Assembly (NCBI RefSeq): GCF_028330965.1
Contig: NZ_JAQMUB010000086.1
Span: forward strand, 1 to 51,843
Direction: 5' to 3'
Origin: Oscillatoria sp. CS-180
Lineage (GTDB): Bacteria; Cyanobacteriota; Cyanobacteriia; Phormidesmidales; Phormidesmidaceae
DNA: 51,843 nt
Both the position numbers and the translations under genes were made by a program. Positions within the stretch are counted from its first letter, which is position 1. Each line of letters begins with the position of its first letter. The notes below the pieces were generated by a model that was given only the letters and a program-made list of their open reading frames with translations, ran no database searches and was not told the origin of the DNA. This document shows, piece by piece, positions 1 through 8,097 of the stretch.

Positions 1-134
1 GCGCTGGAGAGGTTGGCGCGGTAGAGGTAGGCGCTGGAGAGGTAGGCGCTGGAGAGGTTGGCGCGGTCGAGGTAGGCGCTGTAGAGGTTGGCGCGGTAGA
101 GGTTGGCGCTGTCGAGGTTGGCGCGGTCGAGGTG
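1..134. repeat. 15-bp tandem repeats encoding the pentapeptide array
   Basis: About nine near-identical 15-bp units (gcgctggagaggttg and variants) run head to tail. Each encodes one pentapeptide of the protein on the minus strand. The units differ at only a few positions, so recent expansion or gene conversion is likely. The array continues beyond the window edge. Confidence 0.85.
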
Positions 135-2639
135 GGGTCCGACCGTTTGGGCAAAGGTTGCTGTACCAAGCGCATCGGCGTAGTGAATGATTTTGAGCAG
201 TTGGTCTGCGTCAAAAGTCTCTGTCTCCGGTTCACCACAGGGATGAAACTCGATGTCAGGGCGGGGCGCATCTGCAGGTAGGTTGGGGTAGCCTTCGGGT
301 TGAGCCGCAGCGTGGAGTTTGAACAGAATAATCATTACGTTGAGTCCCGCAAAGACATCTACCTTCTTTAGCCCTGACGGAATATCCTGATCGAGTAGCT
401 GCAACAGTTTTTTCTGGGGCAAATTCTCATTGGGGGGCGCGTCCAAAAAGTCGCTCTGGCACCAGCACCGATAAAACCCGTGGAGCCGCTTGAATAGCCG
501 CGCCCGATCAATCTCACTTTCGTCCAGTAGCTCCCACAGATAGGCGACAATCTCTTGGGTTAGGCCGCCATAGCCAAACACATCGTAAATCTGTTCATTG
601 AGCGCCCGTTCATCCAGCCGAGGTTTTTCCCTCCCTCTTTCTTTATCAACCTTGGTCCAAATTTCAAAGGCCGCAATCAGTCGCTCGGCAAATAAATATT
701 CGCCAAAGCTCTTGTGGGCAAATTCCACCGACCCGCGCTTATCCCCTTCTCCTGGTTTCAGGTAAAAGGTGGTGAGCAAATTATTCAGCGCCTTGTCTTC
801 CGACTGTCCGGTGGCTCTCTGAGCCTGCTTCATCAGCTCAGCAATGGGGTTACTGCTGGTCGTAAACCGCTGCTTCACCATGTCCAGCCGCGCCGTTTCA
901 TTGCCCGACTGCACCACACAGAGCGCCGCTTCTTGCAACACTTCCCGCAGATCTTCCAAGTCGTTTAATCCGGATAGCCGCAGGTTTTCATCCTGCCGCT
1001 GTTTCTCCAGCACCCAGTTCACCGATGCTTGATAAATCCGCAGCTTGGCCTGCGTTTCTTGATTGGCCCCCGTTGGGGTATCCGCAAACATATCCTCGGT
1101 GAGATGACCTTCCCGATTCAGCCGCGCCAGCAAATACAGCAGCAGCGGCTCCCGGGCCAAGCTGTCGGTAATATCGTTAGGACAAGCCTTGAGAAACTGA
1201 CGAAATGCGGTAACCGTCTCCTCCCCAAAAAGCGTTTGCCAGTTGGACAGCCATCGCTCCCGCAGTTCATCCTTCATGGGTTCCAGCCGCACCCGCTCCA
1301 GGTCTTTGTTCTGGGTAATCAGCCGATCAATACCCTGTAAAGCCAACGGCCTGCCTGTCACCAACAGCTGATGATGGCTGCGCCGCTGAAAATCTGTCAC
1401 CTGCTGCAAAAACTCCTTTAATCCCCCCGTGGCCCGCCCCTCTAGTAGCAATTCGTCAAAGCCATCCAAAACAATCAAAAAGCGCGTGTTTTTATCAGTT
1501 AGCCAGTCCGCTTCTCCCCGCACAAATCGGACCTGCTCTAAATCCGGGCAATCTTCCAAGGTCTCGGTTAGGTTATTCGCCAGTTTTCGCACATTCCGCA
1601 GTGGAATCCGTAGGGGGATGAAGGCATCACCAAACTCTTCCATCGTGCAGTTGGCAATCATGCGGCAAAACACCGATTTTCCCCGTCCCGCTTCTCCTTC
1701 AATGAACATCACCTTGCGGATTGAGTCCATTGGCTGCTCTAAAATCTGCCGCGTCCAGTCGTGGCTACAAACGGGTTCGGCATACTCTCTGACCTCACCA
1801 TCCTGGGTTAAGGACTGCACCTCTAGCCGCACATAGATATCTTTGAAGCACACCTTGGGATTTTCTTCATCGAACACCTGCTCCAGCGGTAGCGGCGCAA
1901 TCTGCGTTTTCAAATAGTCATCAATACTAGCGTAGCGTTCTTGCTCCTGCTGGCCTCCCGTACGGTAAAACTCCGCTAGCGGGACCACGCTTTCCCCAGC
2001 GTCCGCGATCGCCTGATGAAAATAGCGATGGCTGCCCCATATCACCTGCTCCACCAGCCGTTGCGTTTGACGCTTTGCCAAACCAACCTGCTGCAGCTGC
2101 TTCTTCAGAGCGGCACCAAACTCCTGGGCCAACACCGATTCTCGAAACTGGGTCGTGACGTTCTTGGCCTGAGCCGTGGTCAGTTCTGTCGTGTCCAGTT
2201 GGGTCAGCTGTCGCTCCACCACGTCCCTGAGCGATAGCCGCTTCAGTTTTGCTTTAATAGCTTCATCTTGGAGCCGCTCCAGCACTGTTTCTAAACTCTG
2301 GAGATAGGCCAGCTGAGCAACAATCGCGACTGAACTTTCAAAGGTGGGGTCTACTTTGGCCAGTGTCAGCCCCAGTTTGAGCACGCTGATGCCAATGGAG
2401 ACGAAGGGCAATCCGGCGAAGGCTAGCTCGGCCACTGGCTGATCCAGCGTTTTGATCAGCGGTTCTGCCTTTTGCACGTAGGGAGCCAGCTGTTGGATTT
2501 GGTCGGCGTTGTCCTGCCACGCTTTCGAGGCGTCTGGGAGAGTGGTGATGGCTGAGATACCCTGATCAGCCACCTCTCCCCAGGGGATATCTTTTACATC
2601 AGTGTTAAGCAGCTGCCAAAATCCCTTGAGCGCTTTCAT
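1..2639 (-). CDS. NACHT-type STAND NTPase with C-terminal pentapeptide repeats (3' end outside window)
   Basis: An uninterrupted reading frame runs from an ATG at 2639 to the window edge, at least 879 residues, with no stop seen. Residues 1-300 are helical and carry no family I recognise. A P-loop GEAGRGKS lies at 315-322 (Lys321), and a Walker B LIVLDGFDEL with Asp392 follows; the DGFDE form is typical of NACHT NTPases. The middle is helical, as in STAND proteins. From about residue 827 the protein turns into A(N/Y/D)L-x-x pentapeptide repeats (such as RANLSSAYL), which fold as a right-handed beta-helix. Cyanobacteria encode many such proteins, and relatives in other bacteria act in signalling or antiphage defence. 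What this one senses or does is unknown. It reads leftward, away from the cta operon, and has no obvious operon partner inside the window. Confidence 0.85.
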   Translation of the reverse strand, partial: MKALKGFWQLLNTDVKDIPWGEVADQGISAITTLPDASKAWQDNADQIQQLAPYVQKAEPLIKTLDQPVAELAFAGLPFVSIGISVLKLGLTLAKVDPTFESSVAIVAQLAYLQSLETVLERLQDEAIKAKLKRLSLRDVVERQLTQLDTTELTTAQAKNVTTQFRESVLAQEFGAALKKQLQQVGLAKRQTQRLVEQVIWGSHRYFHQAIADAGESVVPLAEFYRTGGQQEQERYASIDDYLKTQIAPLPLEQVFDEENPKVCFKDIYVRLEVQSLTQDGEVREYAEPVCSHDWTRQILEQPMDSIRKVMFIEGEAGRGKSVFCRMIANCTMEEFGDAFIPLRIPLRNVRKLANNLTETLEDCPDLEQVRFVRGEADWLTDKNTRFLIVLDGFDELLLEGRATGGLKEFLQQVTDFQRRSHHQLLVTGRPLALQGIDRLITQNKDLERVRLEPMKDELRERWLSNWQTLFGEETVTAFRQFLKACPNDITDSLAREPLLLYLLARLNREGHLTEDMFADTPTGANQETQAKLRIYQASVNWVLEKQRQDENLRLSGLNDLEDLREVLQEAALCVVQSGNETARLDMVKQRFTTSSNPIAELMKQAQRATGQSEDKALNNLLTTFYLKPGEGDKRGSVEFAHKSFGEYLFAERLIAAFEIWTKVDKERGREKPRLDERALNEQIYDVFGYGGLTQEIVAYLWELLDESEIDRARLFKRLHGFYRCWCQSDFLDAPPNENLPQKKLLQLLDQDIPSGLKKVDVFAGLNVMIILFKLHAAAQPEGYPNLPADAPRPDIEFHPCGEPETETFDADQLLKIIHYADALGTATFAQTVGPHLDRANLDSANLYRANLYSAYLDRANLSSAYLSSAYLYRANLSS

Positions 2640-2672
2640 GGCTGATCCAGATGGTCAAAAGTCTACACAATC

Positions 2673-2702
2673 ATAGCCGCCGGAACTGGCGACGGCTATA
2701 CG
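2673..2702. repeat. Short palindromic copy of the CGGCTATA repeat family
   Basis: An imperfect palindrome begins atagccgcc and ends ggcgacggctata, between the NACHT gene start and the cta terminator. Its right half matches the end of the repeat seen at 37921-37940, 38487-38509 and, inverted, 42183-42200. It may be a remnant of a small mobile element. Confidence 0.45.
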
Positions 2703-2717
2703 ATCCCCAAAACGCAA

Positions 2718-2757
2718 AATTGCGTAGGGACATGACGTGTTGAGTCCCTACGCAATT
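2718..2757 (-). terminator. Terminator-like hairpin of the ctaCDE operon
   Basis: A perfect 14-bp inverted repeat (aattgcgtagggac and its complement) encloses a 12-nt loop, 24 nt past the ctaE stop codon. Read on the minus strand it is followed by TTTTGCGTTTT. This fits a Rho-independent terminator, although the T tract is interrupted. Confidence 0.7.
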
Positions 2758-2780
2758 AATTGTTGTTATGGGAGCGATCG

Positions 2781-3401
2781 CTACAGCAGCGTCAGCAAGT
2801 AGATCAGCGCAAACAGAACGATCCACACGATATCGACGAAGTGCCAGTAGATTTCAGCCATCTCGACACCCGTGTGCTTCTCAGCGCCATAGTGACCTTC
2901 ACGGCGCGATCGCCACAACACGCCCAAGATCAACAGCAAGCCGATAAATACGTGAAGACCGTGAAAGCCCGTCATCAAGTAGAAACAGTTGCTGAACAGG
3001 TTGGTGGTGAGACCATATCCCAAGTTCAAATACTCATAGATCTGACCGACCAGGAATACGGCTCCCATCGCAGCGGTAATGGCATACCACTTACGGAGAC
3101 CCTTAACGTCTCCTTGTTTAATTGCGGTATCGCCATAGTGAATGACAAAACTGCTAGAAACCAGAATGACCGTGTTGATCGCAGGCAACAGCAGCTCAAT
3201 TTCAGTTTCCTCTGGGGGCCACTCCGCCGCCGCCGAGCGATAAACCAAAAAGAGGACGAAAAAGCCCGCAAACATCAAAAATTCTGAGGCCAGAAAAGTC
3301 ATCAAACCAATGACTCGCAAATCTTGATGTTCGCCATGACCCGCTTCTACAGCATGGCCGTCAGCCGTGGTTGTCTGAGTAGATTCGATTGCGCCTTGCA
3401 T
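2781..3401 (-). CDS. ctaE: Cytochrome c oxidase subunit III
   Basis: Heme-copper oxidase subunit III, 206 residues, an integral membrane subunit that supports subunit I and contains no redox metal. After a short His-rich leader there are about five hydrophobic helices, with family-typical stretches such as FLASEFLMFAGFF (helix I), FYLMTGFHGLHVFIG and YWHFVDIVWIVLF near the C-terminus. The length fits the five-helix bacterial form. It is the last gene of ctaC-ctaD-ctaE. The 185-nt gap to ctaD is unusually wide for this operon because it holds a copy of the MITE-like repeat described at 3438-3551. A terminator hairpin follows at once. Confidence 0.95.
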   Translation of the reverse strand: MQGAIESTQTTTADGHAVEAGHGEHQDLRVIGLMTFLASEFLMFAGFFVLFLVYRSAAAEWPPEETEIELLLPAINTVILVSSSFVIHYGDTAIKQGDVKGLRKWYAITAAMGAVFLVGQIYEYLNLGYGLTTNLFSNCFYLMTGFHGLHVFIGLLLILGVLWRSRREGHYGAEKHTGVEMAEIYWHFVDIVWIVLFALIYLLTLL

Positions 3402-3437
3402 AACTTTAGGGATAAGGATGAGGGACAGTTGAAGGGA

Positions 3438-3551
3438 CTAGTACCGCTACGCGGAATTCAAAATTCGAAATTCAAAACTAAGGCAAACAAGCTTTTCCAG
3501 GATTTTGAAGGGTGAGCCTATGTCTGCCGTAGCGTAGAGGTATTGCCTAGT
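3438..3551. repeat. MITE-like element, copy A (inside the cta operon)
   Basis: It starts ctagtaccgctacgcggaattc, continues with an A/T-rich stretch and a conserved core (aaggcaaacaagctttt ... ggtgagcct), and ends ctgccgtagcg followed by a diverged tail ending cctagt. It lacks the internal block found in copies C, D and E. It sits between ctaD and ctaE. No ORF is evident. Confidence 0.65.
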
Positions 3552-3586
3552 CCCCATGAGCCGTGGGACTGCGATCGCGATCGCAC

Positions 3587-5227
3587 TTAAGAAGACACCT
3601 CAGCAGGTTCAGGTTCCTCGCCATAGGCATAAGGCCCTTCAGTCATCACGGGCAGAACCTCCCAGTTTTCAATAATGGGCGGGGAATCCGTAGTCCATTC
3701 CAGAGTCTTGGCATCCCAAGGATTACCAGACGCCTTAGGTCCGTTGCTCCAGCTCCAAATGGCGTTAACCAAAAACGGCAGAATGGAAATTCCCAGCAAA
3801 AATGCACCAATCGTACAAATCACATTGATGTACTGAAACTGAGGATCATACATGGCAACCCGTCTTGGCATCCCTTTCAGACCCAGTTCATGCATGGGCA
3901 GGAAGGTCAGGTTAGTGCCAATGAAGGTCAGGATAAAGTGCACTTTACCCAATGGCTCATTCAGCATCCGACCTGTGATTTTGGGGAACCAGTGATACAG
4001 ACCGGCATAGATACCAAAGACAGACCCCCCAAATAGGACGTAGTGGAAGTGAGCCACAACGTAATAGGTATCATGGACATGAATATCTACAGGCGCTGTT
4101 CCCAAAGTTACGCCACTGAGACCCCCCAATACAAACATCGCCAGCAGTCCGATGGCAAACAACATGGCGCTGGTGTAGCGAATCTTTCCGCCCCATAGCG
4201 TGGCAACCCAGCTGAAAATTTTCACGCCTGTAGGCACCGCCACAATCAGCGTAGACACCGTGAAAAACATCCGCATCCACGGTGGTGTGCCACTGGTGAA
4301 CATGTGGTGGACCCAGACAAACAGACCGACAAGGCAGATCGTGAGGGAGGAATAGGCGATCGCCTTATAGCCGAAAATGGGCTTCCGAGCGTGAACCGGA
4401 ATCACTTCCGACATGATGCCGAAAATGGGCAGGATCATCAGATATACAGCCGGGTGGGAATAGAACCAGAACAAATGCTGGTACATCACCACATCGCCCC
4501 CCGCTTCTGGACGGAAGAACGATGTCCCAAAATTGATATCAAAGAGCAGCAAAATCAGACCGGCAGCCAATACCGGAGTGGAAAACAGCGCTAGGACAGA
4601 CGTGGCCATGATGGCCCAGCAAAACAAGGGCATATCGTTCCAGCCCATGCTGGGGACTCGCATCTTCCAGATGGTGATGATGAAGTTCACCGCGCCCAAA
4701 ATGGAAGACGTTCCTGCGAGCACAATCGCTAAAATCCACATCGACTGAGCCGTGTTCGCAGTAATCAAGCTCAAGGGCGGATAGGATGTCCAACCGGCCT
4801 GAGCCCCCCCAAAGAAAAAGCTACCCACGATGAGGAATCCCGCAGGAACCGTCACCCAGAAAGCTAATGCATTGAGTTTTGGAAAGGCCATATCTCTTGC
4901 CCCAATCATGAGGGGAACAAGATAATTGCCAAATCCCCCAATGGCCCCCGGCACGATCCACAAAAAGATCATGATGGTGCCGTGGTTAGTCAAAAGAGCG
5001 TTGTAAAAATTGGGGTCTAGAAGATCAGCATCAGGAGTCGCCAATTCTGCTCGCATAGTCAGTGCCATGGCACCGCCGATGAGATAGAAGATGAACGAAG
5101 TCACCAAATACTGAATTCCAATGACTTTGTGGTCAACGTTGAACGTGAAGTAGTGATACCACTTCCATTTGTCAGGATGGGGAAAAGTGCTCCCCACCAT
5201 ATCACCTGTGATATTTGCTTGTGCCAT
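3587..5227 (-). CDS. ctaD: Cytochrome c oxidase subunit I, A2-type signature
   Basis: Catalytic subunit of the aa3-type terminal oxidase, which reduces O2 to water and pumps protons; 546 residues with about 12 membrane helices. A heme a ligand is visible at His82 (LLTNHG). The CuB/tyrosine motif of helix VI reads YSHPAVY (256-262): His258 with the cross-linked Tyr262. The Glu of the usual HPEVY is Ala260, and a Tyr-Ser pair precedes the His. That pattern is the A2 subfamily, where the Tyr-Ser pair replaces the D-channel glutamate. The CuB histidine pair is in WVHHMF. It lies 53 nt downstream of ctaC. Confidence 0.97.
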   Translation of the reverse strand: MAQANITGDMVGSTFPHPDKWKWYHYFTFNVDHKVIGIQYLVTSFIFYLIGGAMALTMRAELATPDADLLDPNFYNALLTNHGTIMIFLWIVPGAIGGFGNYLVPLMIGARDMAFPKLNALAFWVTVPAGFLIVGSFFFGGAQAGWTSYPPLSLITANTAQSMWILAIVLAGTSSILGAVNFIITIWKMRVPSMGWNDMPLFCWAIMATSVLALFSTPVLAAGLILLLFDINFGTSFFRPEAGGDVVMYQHLFWFYSHPAVYLMILPIFGIMSEVIPVHARKPIFGYKAIAYSSLTICLVGLFVWVHHMFTSGTPPWMRMFFTVSTLIVAVPTGVKIFSWVATLWGGKIRYTSAMLFAIGLLAMFVLGGLSGVTLGTAPVDIHVHDTYYVVAHFHYVLFGGSVFGIYAGLYHWFPKITGRMLNEPLGKVHFILTFIGTNLTFLPMHELGLKGMPRRVAMYDPQFQYINVICTIGAFLLGISILPFLVNAIWSWSNGPKASGNPWDAKTLEWTTDSPPIIENWEVLPVMTEGPYAYGEEPEPAEVSS

Positions 5228-5280
5228 ACGAAATTTAAGAGAGCTTATTCGATGAGGAAAATCAGCTTGAAGTGAAAAGG

Positions 5281-6264
5281 CTATTCAGAAAGATGAGCTA
5301 TCAGATTGGGCTCAATACCGATGTCATTGCTGTAAGGGGCCAAATACTCTTCATCCGAGAGATCGGCAGGGTTTGCAGCGATCGCCTCGTGAGCGCCAGT
5401 GTCAGCTTGAGCCGTTCGCTGCTCTAGCCAATTATTGAAATCTGATGGATTGTGCACAATCACTTGCGTTCTCATAGCACCGTGATAGCCCCCACACAAT
5501 TCAGCGCAGACCACTGGATAAGTTCCGACTTTGGTAGCAACAAATCGAAGTTCAGTGTTTTTGCCAGGAATGGCGTCTTGCTTCAGGCGAAACTGCGGTA
5601 CCCAGAAAGAATGGATCACATCGTTAGCTGAAATATTGAGCTTAACGTCAGCATTGACAGGAACATGCAGCTCACCATCCACGATTCCCGTTTCAGGATA
5701 GGTAAAAATCCAGGCGTACTGCATACCCGCTACGTTCACTTCAAAGTCAGCCGATTGACCTTCCTTTTCTAAGGGTGCTCCAATGCCATAGACCGCTTTC
5801 GCCAAAAGCGTTTCATCCCCTTCTTCGGCCTGTGTAAAATCTCCCACAGTGACCTCGGATGAGTGAGCCAGCCTGGTGCCGTGATCATAAACAGCATCAC
5901 CAGGCGTAAAGCCTCCCATATCCTGAAATATCTGAACACTGTAGATGCCCAGGCCAATGACGATAACCGCAGGAATTGCTGTCCAAAAAGCCTCCAAGGG
6001 CAAATTACCCTCAATCGGCAGTCCATCAGTATCATCCCCTTTACGACGGCGAAACTGAATCATGCAGTACACAATCGTTCCTTCTACGACTAGAAAGAGC
6101 GCAGTACCAATGACCACCATCACGTTGAAGAAGTTATCTACCAGAACGGATTGGGCAGACGCCTGTTCGGGCAGCCAATCGTTGTTGAAGCCAAGCCAGA
6201 GGCTAATTAGGGTGACTACAACCCCAATCGTCAACGTCCATAAAGGTGCGGGAATTTGTTTCAT
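5281..6264 (-). CDS. ctaC: Cytochrome c oxidase subunit II (CuA subunit)
   Basis: Subunit II accepts electrons from cytochrome c or plastocyanin and passes them through the binuclear CuA centre to subunit I. There are two N-terminal membrane helices (roughly residues 7-25 and 45-70) and a large lumenal/periplasmic cupredoxin domain. The CuA motif CAELCGGYHGAM is complete near the C-terminal third, with the upstream His in VIHSFWVPQF. I chose the ATG at 6264 (MKQIPAPL) because GGGAG lies 8 nt upstream of it; an in-frame ATG at 6279 would add five residues. First gene of ctaC-ctaD-ctaE. Confidence 0.96.
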   Translation of the reverse strand: MKQIPAPLWTLTIGVVVTLISLWLGFNNDWLPEQASAQSVLVDNFFNVMVVIGTALFLVVEGTIVYCMIQFRRRKGDDTDGLPIEGNLPLEAFWTAIPAVIVIGLGIYSVQIFQDMGGFTPGDAVYDHGTRLAHSSEVTVGDFTQAEEGDETLLAKAVYGIGAPLEKEGQSADFEVNVAGMQYAWIFTYPETGIVDGELHVPVNADVKLNISANDVIHSFWVPQFRLKQDAIPGKNTELRFVATKVGTYPVVCAELCGGYHGAMRTQVIVHNPSDFNNWLEQRTAQADTGAHEAIAANPADLSDEEYLAPYSNDIGIEPNLIAHLSE

Positions 6265-6439
6265 AGCGATCGCTCCCATCGGGAGTCAGATTCATAAGTA
6301 CCAACTATTGCCTTGACACAATGTTGTCGATAACCATCCTAAGCAGCTCAGCCCCAAGCGTGGGGTAAACTTTTGATTTGCTTCAACTGAGGGAAAAGCA
6401 AGCGGCGAAAGCGTTACATAACTCAATATGAAGCGGATG

Positions 6440-7327
6440 TCAGGACTTAGGGTGGGGCTGGAAGGGAAGTTTGAGAACTTGATTGGCGATCGCCGTTCCC
6501 AACAAGACTAGCGCTCCACCAATAATCATCGGTAACGTAATGGCTTCCTTCAAAATCAAAGTTCCCCACAGCATGGCAAACAGCGGGATTAGATAGGTCA
6601 CGGTTAGAGCACGAGTTGAACCAACCGCATGGATCAGTCGAAAGTAAAGAATATAGGCCAGGGACGTACACAGGATTGCCAGCCCCACAACGGCCAATAC
6701 AGCCTTGAAGGAGGGTGGGTGTTCGGGTTGGGTGAACGGCATCAGCGGTAGGAGTACTAAGGCAGCACTGAGCTGACTGCCTGTGGCGATGACCAGAGAA
6801 GGCGCTTCCTGCAAGTTCAAGCGAATAAAGGGAGCACAAATGGCATACATGAGGGCCGCACAAAGTCCGGCGGCGATCGCTAGCAGGATAGCCGGCGTCA
6901 GGGCTGTTTCGCGCAAGCCCACCAACACAACAACGCCTGCAAATCCCAACAGCAAACCGATAATACGACTGAGGAACAGTCTTTCATGAAGCCAAACATA
7001 GGCCACTAGAACGCCAAAAAAGGGCACCGTACCGTTCAAAATGGACGTTGTGCCAGCGGGTAGTGACAAGGTGGTAAATGCCAGCAGTGAAAAAGGAATG
7101 GCTGAGTTGAGAATACCGACAACCATGACGGGCATACGATAGGTCCAGAGCTGTTGTCTCAGACCTCGCATCAGCAGCAGTGGCAGTAGCGTTAGACCAG
7201 CCAGCAAAACCCTGAACTCAATGAGCCAAATCGGACCTAATTCAGGAGCTGCTATTCGCATGAAGAGAAACGAAGCTCCCCAGACAGCTGCAAGGGTGAG
7301 CAATTCGACAATTTGCAAAGGTTGCAT
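6440..7327 (-). CDS. EamA/DMT-superfamily permease
   Basis: This 295-residue protein is almost wholly hydrophobic, with about ten predicted membrane helices in two repeated halves. That is the EamA (drug/metabolite transporter, RhaT-like) fold. Family signs include AAVWGASFLFMRIA at the N-terminus and YLIPLFAMLWGTLILKE in the second half. Members export amino acids, metabolites or drugs; the substrate cannot be read from sequence. GGAG lies 5 nt before the ATG at 7327. It stands alone: the cta genes on one side and the repair genes on the other are separated by gaps of 175 and 220 bp. Confidence 0.9.
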   Translation of the reverse strand: MQPLQIVELLTLAAVWGASFLFMRIAAPELGPIWLIEFRVLLAGLTLLPLLLMRGLRQQLWTYRMPVMVVGILNSAIPFSLLAFTTLSLPAGTTSILNGTVPFFGVLVAYVWLHERLFLSRIIGLLLGFAGVVVLVGLRETALTPAILLAIAAGLCAALMYAICAPFIRLNLQEAPSLVIATGSQLSAALVLLPLMPFTQPEHPPSFKAVLAVVGLAILCTSLAYILYFRLIHAVGSTRALTVTYLIPLFAMLWGTLILKEAITLPMIIGGALVLLGTAIANQVLKLPFQPHPKS

Positions 7328-7548
7328 AGAAGCTCCATGTGGGTTTCAAAAAGCAGAATTAACGGTCACGCGATCGTTGTGAACACAGTAGACTCTTGCA
7401 AATACGCTATTTTGCCCGCCCAATGCAATTGGCCTACATCCAATTTGTTTGGGTTGCAGTTAACAGCACAAAAATTAGTACTTTTCGGTCTCTGGATTTG
7501 GCCTGGAGCTTATAGTGCTTTACCTAAAATCGCAATTCTACGCCAGCT

Positions 7549-8097
7549 CTAGAGAGGAAGCACTGTCTGTTGAAAACGCTCAGCCTCTTTAACATTGGGC
7601 CCTTCAACATTAAAATTACTGCGACCTTGCTCATGTTTCAGTAACCAGCGCTTTCGATCCAGTCCCCCGGCATAGCCCGTCAAGCTCTGGTTGGCTGCAA
7701 TGACCCGATGACATGGCACGACGATCGAAATAGGGTTACGACCATTAGCGGCTCCGACCGCACGGGAAGCGGAAGGCATGCCAATCACCTGAGCCAGCGT
7801 ACCGTAACTGATGGTGGTGCCAAATGTAATGTCAGACAGGGCCTGCCAAACACGCTGTTGAAAATCTGTGCCCGTGGGTGCCAGCGGCAAATCGAAGGTT
7901 TGACGCTGATGGGCAAAATACTCCTCAAGCTGCGTTTGAGCGTGGGACAGCACATCTAAGTGACGATCTGCGAGCCAAGTCTGAGTCATCTGAGGGTAAT
8001 ACTTTTGCCCTTCCAGATAAAGACCCGTCAGCGATCGCCCATCCGACGTGAGTAACAGTTGCCCCAATGGACTTTCGAGATGGTGGTAGTAGATCAT
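7549..8097 (-). CDS. ogt: Methylated-DNA-[protein]-cysteine S-methyltransferase
   Basis: A suicide repair enzyme that moves the alkyl group from O6-alkylguanine to its own cysteine. From the ATG at 8097 it has 182 residues. The active-site motif IVVPCHRV contains acceptor Cys129; the Arg finger is in SRAVG (Arg112); YG in ISYGTLA is also conserved. A longer frame reaches 8148, but the 8097 ATG forms a 4-nt ATGA overlap with the stop of the upstream alkA, the usual sign of translational coupling. The protein has only the Ogt half: the Ada N-terminal domain sits on the upstream gene, so the two together supply the functions of E. coli Ada plus AlkA. Confidence 0.95.
   Translation of the reverse strand: MIYYHHLESPLGQLLLTSDGRSLTGLYLEGQKYYPQMTQTWLADRHLDVLSHAQTQLEEYFAHQRQTFDLPLAPTGTDFQQRVWQALSDITFGTTISYGTLAQVIGMPSASRAVGAANGRNPISIVVPCHRVIAANQSLTGYAGGLDRKRWLLKHEQGRSNFNVEGPNVKEAERFQQTVLPL

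Noticed and set aside
1-134. CRISPR-like array
   Set aside because: The 15-bp units encode pentapeptides and have no spacers.
714-2237. Several plus-strand open frames opposite the NACHT gene
   Set aside because: They have biased composition and no families; the minus-strand frame is continuous with clear motifs.
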